From contig JAKQQP010000070.1 of NCBI GenBank assembly GCA_029564115.1, forward strand, positions 34,650-98,649: a stretch of 64,000 nucleotides of DNA. The letters run 5' to 3'. How positions within the stretch are numbered: the first letter of the stretch is position 1; every line of letters starts with the position of its first letter. Shown one piece after another: positions 52,808 to 60,714 of this stretch. The position numbers were made by a program, and so were the translations under genes. Under the pieces are notes generated by a model that was not told the origin of the DNA, made no database searches, and was given only the letters and a program-made list of their open reading frames with translations. This stretch comes from Candidatus Rifleibacteriota bacterium (GTDB lineage Bacteria > Riflebacteria > Ozemobacteria > Ozemobacterales > Ozemobacteraceae).

Positions 52808-54328
52808 TTGAGCCATTTAACATTAGTCTGGTCCGCGTTGATTATTTATGTTGTTGTCACGTTCGCCCTGACCGTCAGAGGTATGCGCCGCACCAAAGAC
52901 CTCGCAAGTTTTGCCGTCGGCAACCGTGATATTGCACCCGGTTGGGTCGGTCTTTCGCTGACTGCGCAGTTGACGAGTGTAGCCACTTTTGTCGTGAACC
53001 CTGGCCTCGTCTATCATTATGGGCTTTCTGCCCTGCTCGGCCTCGGATTTTCTGCCGGTATGGGCATCATTGCCGGCTTGTGTCTGCTTTCTGGCCCCTT
53101 CAGAAACGTTGGCGACCGGGTTAAAGCCCTTACCATCCCGCAATGGATAGGTGCCCGTTATGAGTCGAAGGGTTTGCGCCTGTTTTTTGCAGTTATTTCT
53201 CTGACGCTGGTAAGTTTTATCGTTCTCATCGCCGTAGCGATTGCTTATACTCTGTTCAGTCTGCTGCAGATGACTGATATAGCCTCTACAACCTGGCTGG
53301 TAGTGGGAGTTATGGCGTTCGTTTTTTCTTACACTCTGCTTGGTGGCGCCAATACTTCCACTTATACCAATGCCATTCAGGCGCTGGTCATGCTGCTTGT
53401 CGGCATTATGCTCATCGGCAGCGGTTATGAACACTTTGTTGGCGGGGAAGGCTTGCTGGCGAAACTTTCTGCTATAGACCCGGCGTTGACAACCCTCGTT
53501 AACCCGAATTCGCCACTTTTCAGAAACTACTTCGAAGTGTTTTTCTGTAATTTTCTCGTTGGCCTGGCGATCGTCTGTCAGCCGCACATCCTTGGCAAAT
53601 CTCTGCTTCTCAAAGATTCGAGCCAGATCAAAGCTTATCTCGGCACAGCCATTGTTGCCGGCACTGTTTTCGTTTCGGTCATGCTCGTCGGTCTTTATGC
53701 CCGTATCACTCTGCCTGAGCTCGTAAAAATCGACCTCGTTGTTCCCACATACATTGCTGCTAACTTCAGCTCGGCCACGCAGGTTCTGATCAGTATCGGT
53801 CTGCTTTGCGCCGGTATTTCGACTCTCGAAGGTCTGCTTCTTGCTCTGTCGGCAATTTTTTCGAGCGATATTTATTTGACGCTCAAGCCTCTGACTTCTG
53901 AAAACCGCGAACGCGAACTTAAATCGGCTCTGCGTTTCGGTCGCGTGGCCCTGATTATTGTTGGTGTGATCTGTGTCTGGCTTTCAATCTGGCAGTTGAA
54001 CAATCCAACCGGCGGCTCGGTAGCGATATTCGCTCAGTATGGCGTTTATCTGCTGTTCACAGCGACTTTTCTACCTATTGCCTGCGGCCTGTTTTTGCCG
54101 GCCGTGACCCGTGAGCTGGTCAGCATGGGTGTGTTTGCTTCGACTCTGTTTTATTTTCTTCCGGCCGTTCTGCTGCGCTTCGCGCCAACCCTGCCGTTTA
54201 TCAGTATGGCCAACAACCCGGCCATTCTGGCCACTTCAGGTATTATCGCCGGGTGGATTGTTGTCGGCATCGGCCTGGCAATGCAGCCAAAAGCCGTTGA
54301 AGAAGAAATAGAAGTTACCGCTGCCTGA
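52808..54328 (+). CDS. Sodium:solute symporter (SSS family)
   Basis: This 506-residue inner-membrane transporter has about 13 helices and the SSS pattern: TKDLASFAVGNRDIAPG near residue 29, GLSLTAQLTSVATFVVNPGLV near residue 48 and TIPQWIGARYESKGLRL near residue 109. It couples sodium entry to uptake of a solute such as proline, pantothenate or another organic acid. A TTG start with AAGGGAG upstream is used; an overlapping frame starting at 52591 is spurious. It converges on ortB across a shared terminator. The substrate is not readable; an amino acid would suit the neighbourhood. Confidence 0.88.
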   Translation: MSHLTLVWSALIIYVVVTFALTVRGMRRTKDLASFAVGNRDIAPGWVGLSLTAQLTSVATFVVNPGLVYHYGLSALLGLGFSAGMGIIAGLCLLSGPFRNVGDRVKALTIPQWIGARYESKGLRLFFAVISLTLVSFIVLIAVAIAYTLFSLLQMTDIASTTWLVVGVMAFVFSYTLLGGANTSTYTNAIQALVMLLVGIMLIGSGYEHFVGGEGLLAKLSAIDPALTTLVNPNSPLFRNYFEVFFCNFLVGLAIVCQPHILGKSLLLKDSSQIKAYLGTAIVAGTVFVSVMLVGLYARITLPELVKIDLVVPTYIAANFSSATQVLISIGLLCAGISTLEGLLLALSAIFSSDIYLTLKPLTSENRERELKSALRFGRVALIIVGVICVWLSIWQLNNPTGGSVAIFAQYGVYLLFTATFLPIACGLFLPAVTRELVSMGVFASTLFYFLPAVLLRFAPTLPFISMANNPAILATSGIIAGWIVVGIGLAMQPKAVEEEIEVTAA

Positions 54329-54342
54329 TATAAATTAAAACA

Positions 54343-54380
54343 AAAACCCGTCGGGGCACTGAGGCTCCGGCGGGTTTTTA
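54343..54380. terminator. Terminator between the symporter and ortB
   Basis: AAAACCCGTCGGGGC and GCTCCGGCGGGTTTTT form an imperfect GC-rich stem with A and T tracts on the two sides, serving both convergent genes. Confidence 0.88.
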
Positions 54381-54396
54381 TTTTAAACGTCAGGTT

Positions 54397-55800
54397 TTAG
54401 AGCTGTTTGAGAGCGGCGTCGAGCCAGGTGAGATCTTTTTTTACGTCGGCGGCGACGAACTGGCGGTCTGCTTCGCTCCATTCTGCCGGGGCAAGTTGTT
54501 TGGCGGCATTTTTGAGATACGAAATGCGCAGCTTTTCCATATCCTGTTTGCGGCCTTTTACCTGGTGCAGATGCTCAGGAATTACGATGCTTTTGCCGTT
54601 AACCCCTTCTTCTGGGTTGCCACGGCGGACTTCGATGCCCATCTGGCGGGCAAAAGCCAGTTGCGAATTGTGGTGCTTGCCGGCTCCGGTGTATTCGGTT
54701 TCCTGAACGACGATGATTTTGTCGCGGTCCATTTCACGGGCCAGGGCCACTGCACCGGTCAAGCTGGTGTTACCGGCCGGGCCACGTTCGAGACCCTCCA
54801 GTTTTGCCAGCAGCTCGGTAATGTAGAAGACTTCGCCCTGATTTACCAGAATGTAGTCATCCATATAGCGCATGCTGCGCGCAGCATTGCGCGGCACATC
54901 GACGCGATCGGGCCAGGTGGCGAAAGGCACCCCGAACCCGGTGTGACCGGTAGTGAATGATTTGCGGTTGAAGTCGTGATCTGAGGCCATATGCAGCCCG
55001 GAAAGATCGACGGAACAGGCGATAACCTGAGCGTTGCAACCTGCCGCCAGCATGCCGCGAGCAGTACCGGTAAGGTTACCGCCGCCGGCATGTGTAATCA
55101 TCACGGCGTCAGGGTCTTTACCGGTCATGGTTCTTATCTGCGTGGCCAATTCATAGCCGAGGCTTTCGACACCTTTGATACCGAACGGGGTGTAGAGTGA
55201 TGCGTTAAAAAAGCCGGTTTCTTCGAGGGTCAGCAGCAGATAATAGAAAAGCTCCGGGCCAACCGAAAGTTTGATGACTTCAGCACCGAAAGCTTCGCAT
55301 TTGCGGCCTTTTTCGACGATTTCAGGCTGTCCGATACCTTTTGAGTCGAAAACTTCCTGGACGATGATGCATTTCAGACCGCGCTGAGCTGCCTGCGAAG
55401 CGACAGCCGCGCCATAGTTGCCGGAAGTGGCGGCGATCAGACCTTTGTAACCTTTTTTTGCCGCTACGTATGCCGAGATAGAAGCGCGTCTGGCCTTGAA
55501 GCTGCCCGAAGCGTTCGCAGCTTCATCTTTGACGAAAATACGCGCACCTTTGCCCGGAGCGCTGATTTTGCGCACGGCCTCGGTCAGATTGTGCAGTTCA
55601 AAAATCGGGGTATTGCCGACTTTGGTTTCGGTCTGTATTTTTACGATCTCTTCGAGAGAAAAGCCGCAGTCGTTCATCATTCTTTCGTAGTCGAAAGCGA
55701 TTTCGCCCTGGCGGTATACTTCGTAGTCGAGTCCCATCGAAGATTTCATGATCTCGTTCTTGCGAGCCATAACTGCCTGATAAGAGGTGTCGCGGGTCAT
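54397..55800 (-). CDS. ortB: 2-amino-4-oxopentanoate thiolase, beta (PLP) subunit
   Basis: OrtAB cleaves 2-amino-4-oxopentanoate with CoA to acetyl-CoA and alanine, the last step of ornithine fermentation. The 467-residue PLP fold-type II subunit has the cofactor lysine in NASGSFKARRAS (near residue 95), SGNYGAAVA near 125 and the glycine-rich phosphate loop THAGGGNLTG near 235. Length matches the clostridial enzyme. The start overlaps ortA by 4 bases. A terminator follows, so the operon ends here. Confidence 0.93.
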   Translation of the reverse strand: MTRDTSYQAVMARKNEIMKSSMGLDYEVYRQGEIAFDYERMMNDCGFSLEEIVKIQTETKVGNTPIFELHNLTEAVRKISAPGKGARIFVKDEAANASGSFKARRASISAYVAAKKGYKGLIAATSGNYGAAVASQAAQRGLKCIIVQEVFDSKGIGQPEIVEKGRKCEAFGAEVIKLSVGPELFYYLLLTLEETGFFNASLYTPFGIKGVESLGYELATQIRTMTGKDPDAVMITHAGGGNLTGTARGMLAAGCNAQVIACSVDLSGLHMASDHDFNRKSFTTGHTGFGVPFATWPDRVDVPRNAARSMRYMDDYILVNQGEVFYITELLAKLEGLERGPAGNTSLTGAVALAREMDRDKIIVVQETEYTGAGKHHNSQLAFARQMGIEVRRGNPEEGVNGKSIVIPEHLHQVKGRKQDMEKLRISYLKNAAKQLAPAEWSEADRQFVAADVKKDLTWLDAALKQL

Positions 55801-56081
55801 ATTTCGCCTCCGAGGCCGATGGGTATGAGTTCTTCGACAGTTTCGCCGAAGCTGTGTGCGTAATGCGGTCTGACTATTTTTAGAGTGCCGCTGACCAATC
55901 GCCCGCTCAGGGTCTTTATAGAAACCTCGCTGCCGATTACGGCATCGGCAGCGAGAAAGCCGGCGACCTTCATGACGTAAGGAGTCTGACGGGTATCTTC
56001 AGGTACCTGCGGTGCCCGCTGTTCGGGCGTCAGCAGAATTTTTTCCAGTTCAACCCAGGTTCCAGCCTTGACTGTATCCAT
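55797..56081 (-). CDS. ortA: 2-amino-4-oxopentanoate thiolase, alpha subunit
   Basis: This small 94-residue subunit matches OrtA in size (about 100) and pattern: GTWVELEKILLTPEQRA near residue 8, TPYVMKVAGFL near residue 33, and PHYAHSFGETVEELIPIG at the end. It is required with OrtB for thiolase activity. It begins 1 base after the ord stop and overlaps ortB by 4 bases, so the three genes are translationally coupled. Confidence 0.93.
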   Translation of the reverse strand: MDTVKAGTWVELEKILLTPEQRAPQVPEDTRQTPYVMKVAGFLAADAVIGSEVSIKTLSGRLVSGTLKIVRPHYAHSFGETVEELIPIGLGGEI

Positions 56082-56082
56082 T

Positions 56083-57123
56083 TCAGAAGCCTCGGTTGTA
56101 AGCGCTCTGGCCCATCAAACATGCTGGAATCGGAAGATCTGACATGCGTTTGAGGCCTGCCGGAGCTTTTACCACGAGCGGAATCATGTTTACCGCAACG
56201 GCCATGGTGCCTTTACCGCCAGGAATTTCGGGTTTGATGCTCATGTTGATGTTGGGGTCGCCCTGAATTTTGATGTAGTCGCCGGTGTCGACTTTTTCGA
56301 CGTGTGGGTGAATCTGCTGCGGGTGAATGAGCTTGATGACTTCGACACCTTTGCTGTAACCGACGGCGATGTGGCGGCAGCCTGCTACCATGCCCGGCTC
56401 TACTTTAACGACGGGGGTTTCGCGGTGAGTGTTGCTGATGATCGGTTCGCGGGTTTCGTCGATCTTGTCAACGCCAAGACCGATAGCATCGGAAATCATT
56501 CTGATCGATTCTGGAAAACCTATGTGACCGACGATAGAACCGTCTTTGATGCCGGCTGCAAATACTTCCGGGGTGGTGCCGACGCCCTGGGTTTCCATAA
56601 CGGTTTTGCCGAATGGCGAGAGGTCGTTGATGCGGCTGGCTTCAATGTGTTTGACATTGAGGCAGGCACCGGAAAGGTTGATCACCAGCTGGTCAAGAAC
56701 GAAGCCGGGGTTGATGCCGGTGCCGAGAATGGTGACGTTATGCTTGCGGGCCATTTCATCGAGCTGTTTTGCCAGTTCTGGTTCCTGGGCTGCGGGGCAG
56801 GCCATTTCTTCAGCGATAGAAATGGCATTGATGCCACGTTCGACAATAAATTTGAGGCCGTCGAAAACTTTGCGGGTAAAAGAGTGAACTGCCTGCAGAC
56901 AAATGTCTACATTGTTTTTATCTAAAACAGATTCGGGTTTGTCGGTAACTTTGATGCCGACTTCTTTGCCGAGTTTGAGAAGTTCGCCGATATCTTTGCC
57001 AACCAGCTCGGGGCGCTGATCGATAACGCCTGCGACTTCAAGGCCTTCTTTTTCCAGCATAAGTCTGACCATGCCACTGCCCATCGCTCCAAAGCCCCAC
57101 ATAGCAACTCGAATGCGTTTCAT
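56083..57123 (-). CDS. ord: 2,4-diaminopentanoate dehydrogenase
   Basis: Ord oxidatively deaminates (2R,4S)-2,4-diaminopentanoate to 2-amino-4-oxopentanoate with NAD(P). The 346 residues have a Rossmann start VAMWGFGAMGSGMVRLML and a dihydrodipicolinate-reductase-like second domain (GTGINPGFVLDQL near residue 133; VGTTPEVF near 182). Length and order match the clostridial enzyme. It is first in the operon under the promoter at 57183-57210. Ornithine racemase and ornithine aminomutase, needed upstream in the pathway, are not in this window. Confidence 0.93.
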   Translation of the reverse strand: MKRIRVAMWGFGAMGSGMVRLMLEKEGLEVAGVIDQRPELVGKDIGELLKLGKEVGIKVTDKPESVLDKNNVDICLQAVHSFTRKVFDGLKFIVERGINAISIAEEMACPAAQEPELAKQLDEMARKHNVTILGTGINPGFVLDQLVINLSGACLNVKHIEASRINDLSPFGKTVMETQGVGTTPEVFAAGIKDGSIVGHIGFPESIRMISDAIGLGVDKIDETREPIISNTHRETPVVKVEPGMVAGCRHIAVGYSKGVEVIKLIHPQQIHPHVEKVDTGDYIKIQGDPNINMSIKPEIPGGKGTMAVAVNMIPLVVKAPAGLKRMSDLPIPACLMGQSAYNRGF

Positions 57124-57182
57124 AAAGTTTCCCTTTCCAGATTGTGAATTGTTTAGCTTGCCTGTCGTGGCAAATCAACCTG

Positions 57183-57210
57183 ATTATAGCATTATAACTA
57201 TAAAGAGCAA
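57183..57210 (-). promoter_or_regulatory. Promoter of the ord-ortA-ortB operon
   Basis: On the minus strand TTGCTC (57210-57205) and TATAAT (57188-57183) are 16 bases apart, 59 bases upstream of the ord ATG. A second TATAAT at 57196-57191 could also serve. Confidence 0.65.
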
Positions 57211-57348
57211 GCCTTTTATGTTGAGTGCCCAGTGGTTGGTGATTAGTGGCCAGAAAACAGGCCAATAATTGTCACTGCGCGCGCTGGGGAAGCAGTTCAT
57301 TGTTATCTGAGAAATCGCTTCGCTACGCTCGTGATAATGGTAAGTCCA

Positions 57349-58338
57349 CTAAATAACCACACTGATTGTGCAGTCAGCGGTTTTGCGGGCGTTGTAGAGT
57401 GCCATCTGAGCGCGTTGAATCAGGGCGTCGAGGTCGTCTTCGTTGTCGCGCAGCTGCGTGATGCCAGATGAAAAAGCGGCTTTCAGCTCGTAGTCGGTAA
57501 AACTGATTTTCTTCAGGCGCTCGTTGAAGGCCTTGATGATTTTTTCGGCTTCGGCGGCGCTGGTATTGGGCATGAACAAAATAAATTCATCGATGCCAAG
57601 AGCGCCGAGCACGTCGCAACCTCTAATATGGGTTTTAAGCTCTTCGGCTGCCAGGCGCAGAACTTCATGGGCAGCTTCGAGACCATGAAGGTTGATTATC
57701 TGTTTGTAGTTGTCCATGTCGAGAATGACCAGAGCAAGTGATCTTTCGATGAATTGAGTGGCATGTATTTCTTTTTCGAGTTTAGAAATAAAGAACTGGT
57801 GTGAATAAATGCCGGTTTCGACATCAAACTGGCGCAGCTCAGAAATCAGACGCAGCAGTGATTCCTTTTCGAGGGCGGCAGAACAGGCACCGGCCATGGC
57901 CAGAAAAAAGTTTTTCAGACTCAGGTCTATTTCGATCGGCCGCTCGAAATAGATGGCGAGAAAGCCGAAAGTTCTGCCTTCCCAGCCGATGTGAACGGCA
58001 ACGCAAGTGTGGTAGTCGCTCTCGACTTTCAGCTCGATGTAGTCATCGTTTTCGTCAGATTTTTGTATCAGGTTGAAGTTATCTTTAAAGAAAATGCGCC
58101 CGATGGTGTTGCTGCCGATGCGTTTATGAAAAGCTGACAGGGCATTTCTCTGAATGCCGAATGAATGAGTTATATCGAGATACGAAGTTTTCTGGTTTTG
58201 GAGCGCGATAAAGGCATACGAAGCGTGCAACTGGTTTTCGAGGGTTCTGAAGGTCTGCTGTATCAGTCGGGTAGCGTTTGGTTCGGTCAGATAACCCTTG
58301 AAGGTGTGGCAGAGGGCGATTAATAGTTTTTCCTGCAT
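57349..58338 (-). CDS. GAF-GGDEF protein with degenerate active site
   Basis: Residues ~10-160 look like a GAF sensory domain. Residues ~165-329 form a GGDEF fold with VILDMDNYKQIINLHG near residue 198. The signature loop reads GIDEF rather than GGDEF, while the inhibitory RxxD site five residues before it (RGCD) is intact. Diguanylate cyclase activity is therefore doubtful; the protein may instead be a c-di-GMP or ligand-responsive receptor. It is soluble, with no membrane helix. It is followed upstream on the same strand by a small protein 33 bases away. Confidence 0.83.
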   Translation of the reverse strand: MQEKLLIALCHTFKGYLTEPNATRLIQQTFRTLENQLHASYAFIALQNQKTSYLDITHSFGIQRNALSAFHKRIGSNTIGRIFFKDNFNLIQKSDENDDYIELKVESDYHTCVAVHIGWEGRTFGFLAIYFERPIEIDLSLKNFFLAMAGACSAALEKESLLRLISELRQFDVETGIYSHQFFISKLEKEIHATQFIERSLALVILDMDNYKQIINLHGLEAAHEVLRLAAEELKTHIRGCDVLGALGIDEFILFMPNTSAAEAEKIIKAFNERLKKISFTDYELKAAFSSGITQLRDNEDDLDALIQRAQMALYNARKTADCTISVVI

Positions 58339-58371
58339 CTGTTTGCAATGGCTCCTTGAAGAGTAAAAAAC

Positions 58372-58575
58372 TCAGCTTGGGCAGAACTGCTCGAAGCATT
58401 CCTGCAGCAGGCGGCTGCGGTTATAAATCTGTTCTAGTTCATCGTTGAGCTCGTCGTTGTCTGGGGTCAGAGCCGGGTCGGCCAGTATCTCTTTTTTGCG
58501 TTTCTGTAAAAGATCATACAGGGCGTGCATCTGTTCGCAAAGCACTGCCTGCGAATATTTGGCAACTCTCGTCAT
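58372..58575 (-). CDS. Small helical protein (67 aa)
   Basis: A short, charged, mostly helical protein with a coiled-coil-like centre (ALYDLLQKRKKEILAD; DELNDELEQIYNRS). ATG 58575 is chosen over a TTG at 58587 that would sit directly on the GGAAAG ribosome site. It matches no known family. It lies just upstream of the GAF-GGDEF gene on the same strand and is probably co-transcribed. Confidence 0.6.
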   Translation of the reverse strand: MTRVAKYSQAVLCEQMHALYDLLQKRKKEILADPALTPDNDELNDELEQIYNRSRLLQECFEQFCPS

Positions 58576-58663
58576 AAAGATTCTCAACTTTCCAGGTAAT
58601 TATATCAGATTTAGCAACGCCATCTCAAAAAAAATCTGCGCTCCAGATAAATGTGCCTCGAAT

Positions 58664-58706
58664 AAAAAATGCCGGCGTGGCCAGCTGGGCAACGTCGGCA
58701 TTTTTT
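58664..58706. terminator. Terminator after the TPR gene
   Basis: AAAAAATGCCGGCGTGGCC and GGGCAACGTCGGCATTTTTT form a long imperfect stem with flanking A/T tracts. On the minus strand it follows the TPR gene stop by about 12 bases. Confidence 0.85.
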
Positions 58707-58717
58707 GAGACCGAGAA

Positions 58718-59329
58718 TCAATCGAGGTTTTTGCGGCTTTCTTCGATGATGCGCTTATAGGCTTCTTCTGCTTTTTGGGTATCTTTTTTTTCTTTGTAAA
58801 TTTCTGCAAGCAGCAGACGCAGACGGGTGACTTCTTCGGGCGATTCTTTTTCGAAGAAGGCTATGCCTTCATTGAGTATTTTTTCGGCATCGTCGGTGCG
58901 CTCATTCTTTAAGTAGAGCCGCGAAAGATGATGGTATACCGGCATGACCTTGCTCATGATGCTCTGTTTGAAAAAAGGGTTGTCTTTGTTCTTTTCAAGC
59001 TGTCCCTGTGCCAGATCGATTATTTTCTTCAGCTCAGCGGCGGCTTCGTCGATTTTTCCCTGATCTTCGTAAATCTGGGCGAGATTTTTGTGGGCTTCAG
59101 CCATGGCCATGAGCGAGGCGTTGCGCTTCATCTGTTTCTCGCGTTCGGGGTCGGGTTTGAAACGGCCACCCATCGGCCCTTTTCCGCCCGTACCCTCGGG
59201 GCCACCCTGGTGCATTTCAGGGCTTTCACCACCGGGTGCCATCGGCGGGCGTGCCGGTTGCGCTTCAGCAGAAACAACCAGAGCGACGAGCAGTGTCAAA
59301 ACCAGAATTAACCTTGATTTTCTTTCCAT
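58718..59329 (-). CDS. Secreted TPR protein of the ECF sigma operon
   Basis: This 203-residue precursor has a signal peptide (~6-22, ending AEA) and a Pro/Gly/Met-rich segment (~25-58). Tetratricopeptide-like helices follow over ~70-195 (AEAHKNLAQIYEDQGKIDEA; YHHLSRLYLKNERTDDAEKI; RLLLAEIYKEKKDTQKAEEA). It would act outside the cytoplasm as a protein-binding or sensing component. Its start overlaps the anti-sigma gene by 22 bases. With the sigma and anti-sigma genes it forms a three-gene operon closed by a terminator. The ligand is unknown. Confidence 0.82.
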   Translation of the reverse strand: MERKSRLILVLTLLVALVVSAEAQPARPPMAPGGESPEMHQGGPEGTGGKGPMGGRFKPDPEREKQMKRNASLMAMAEAHKNLAQIYEDQGKIDEAAAELKKIIDLAQGQLEKNKDNPFFKQSIMSKVMPVYHHLSRLYLKNERTDDAEKILNEGIAFFEKESPEEVTRLRLLLAEIYKEKKDTQKAEEAYKRIIEESRKNLD

Positions 59330-59832
59330 ACTGATTCCTCCTTGTCGATTTCATAAAAACTTGGTAACTGCACTTTGGGCAGAAAACTCTCTATTCTAGA
59401 TTCGTCGGCCTGATAAAAGGTTACATCGTAAAAGTTATTTTCGAGAAAATTCGGCAGTTCAATATCTTGATCGTCGATGAAGCTCACCAGAGCAGCTGGC
59501 TCGCGGTCGGGCGGCGCTGAAGGGTTGAGCAGGTCGATTACAGCAAAGCCGGTTATCAACGAAAGCCCGAACACCAGACCATATTTCATGCCATTGGCAA
59601 AATACTGCCAGAAGCCACCGGTGTCAGCATGTAGCGCTTTTTCGGGCAGCTGTGCCGGGAAACAGCGGGCGGTGGCATTGTGCCACTGCGCTGGTGTCAG
59701 CCCCTCCGGCGGGGCGGCAATCTCTTTCTGGAGCCAGGCGTCGCACGCCGGGCATTCACAAACGTGCTTTTCGAGTTCTGTTTCATCGCCTTGCGAGAGA
59801 CTCATCAGGCGTCTGAATTCTTCACATTTCAT
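59308..59832 (-). CDS. Zinc-finger anti-sigma factor
   Basis: This 174-residue protein starts with a ZAS-type zinc-binding domain (C3, then H28-x3-C32-x2-C35 in HVCECPACDAW), which clamps the ECF sigma factor. One membrane helix near residues 82-102 (LVFGLSLITGFAVIDLL) leads to an extracytoplasmic tail of ~70 residues. It overlaps the sigma gene by 11 bases. Signal-driven proteolysis, possibly involving RseP, would release the sigma factor; that is inference. Confidence 0.82.
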   Translation of the reverse strand: MKCEEFRRLMSLSQGDETELEKHVCECPACDAWLQKEIAAPPEGLTPAQWHNATARCFPAQLPEKALHADTGGFWQYFANGMKYGLVFGLSLITGFAVIDLLNPSAPPDREPAALVSFIDDQDIELPNFLENNFYDVTFYQADESRIESFLPKVQLPSFYEIDKEESVWKENQG

Positions 59833-60370
59833 GGCTTTTCACTTCCTTTGCTGTGGCGGCTTCGGCTGACCACAAACTGGCGAAACGGTTGCGGGCACGA
59901 AAAAGAATGACTTTGGCGTTGTTTTCGCTGATTTCGAGCAGGCGGGCAACTTCACGCAGAGGCAGGTCATCCCAGTAAGTCAGCAGCAGAACAGCACGGT
60001 CGCGTTCGCTGAGCTGGTCGAGAATTTGTTCAGTGTCGCTTTTGAGCTCAACATTACGGGTGCCCTGATCGCTGTCGCCGGCTGTTTCTTCGTTGATCGG
60101 CAGAGTGGGTTGTCGGCGTTCGGCCAGGCGCAGCGCTCGGTGATAAAGTATCTGATACAGCCAGGTTCGCAGTTTCGCGTCACCGCGAAAACTTTCGATG
60201 CTCCTGAAGGCCGCGGAAAAGGTTTCCTGCACAGCATCTTCAGCGGTCTGTCGGTCTTTCAGAATGCGCAGTGCATGGGTGTAGAGAAAAGCGCCATGAT
60301 TGGCGAAGATTGCTTTGAAGCCATCTTCCCGGCCATTTTTTGCAAGTTTTATTGCTTCGGCGTCGTTCAT
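59822..60370 (-). CDS. ECF-type RNA polymerase sigma factor
   Basis: The 182 residues show region 2 (YTHALRILKDRQTAEDAVQE near residue 30; SFRGDAKLRTWLYQILYHRA near 60) and region 4 (LSERDRAVLLLTYWDDLPLR near 118; ISENNAKVILFRARNRF near 147). This is a group IV sigma factor similar to RpoE. It is the first gene of the sigma/anti-sigma/TPR operon and has a possible ECF-type promoter directly upstream, consistent with autoregulation. Confidence 0.92.
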   Translation of the reverse strand: MNDAEAIKLAKNGREDGFKAIFANHGAFLYTHALRILKDRQTAEDAVQETFSAAFRSIESFRGDAKLRTWLYQILYHRALRLAERRQPTLPINEETAGDSDQGTRNVELKSDTEQILDQLSERDRAVLLLTYWDDLPLREVARLLEISENNAKVILFRARNRFASLWSAEAATAKEVKSHEM

Positions 60371-60714
60371 TGACTATTTAGATACCTTAAATTCTATTCT
60401 GGTTACAGCAATTTGTATTTTTTGCAATATTTCTCAAAACAAGCTGAGTGAAAACTTTGTTTTTTGAGGTTTATTGCGGCGGGGCAATTGTTTCAGTCGC
60501 TGTTGCGATTCTGGCCGTGTGTCTGGTGATATCGTCTGCAGAGAATATCTATGGGCCCTCGACAAGCTCGTTTATGCAATCGCCTGACCTGCCGAAACTG
60601 GCATTTTATAGATAATTAAGTAAGCGTTTGCCTGGTTTGCCCAATCTATTTAATATCTGAAGTGTTCTGTGGGTGTATAATATTTTAGCTGATCACGAGA
60701 GAGGGGTCTTGTAT
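60371..60714. other. Divergent intergenic region
   Basis: This 344-base gap lies between the sigma factor and VWA genes. It holds the possible ECF promoter (60381-60407), a TATAAT box (60676-60681) likely serving the VWA gene, and its GAGAGGGG ribosome site (60698-60705). Nothing else is recognised; no RNA gene or repeat is evident. Confidence 0.6.
60381..60407 (-). promoter_or_regulatory. Possible ECF-type autoregulatory promoter
   Basis: On the minus strand TGTAAC (60407-60402) and GTATC (60385-60381) are 16 bases apart, resembling ECF promoters with an AAC core in the -35 box. The start codon is only 10 bases after the -10 element, so the transcript would be nearly leaderless. This is inferred from sequence only. 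Confidence 0.4.

Noticed and set aside
52591..52929. Plus-strand frame of 112 codons before the symporter
   Set aside because: It overlaps the symporter start and promoter, has no ribosome site and shows biased composition unlike its neighbours.
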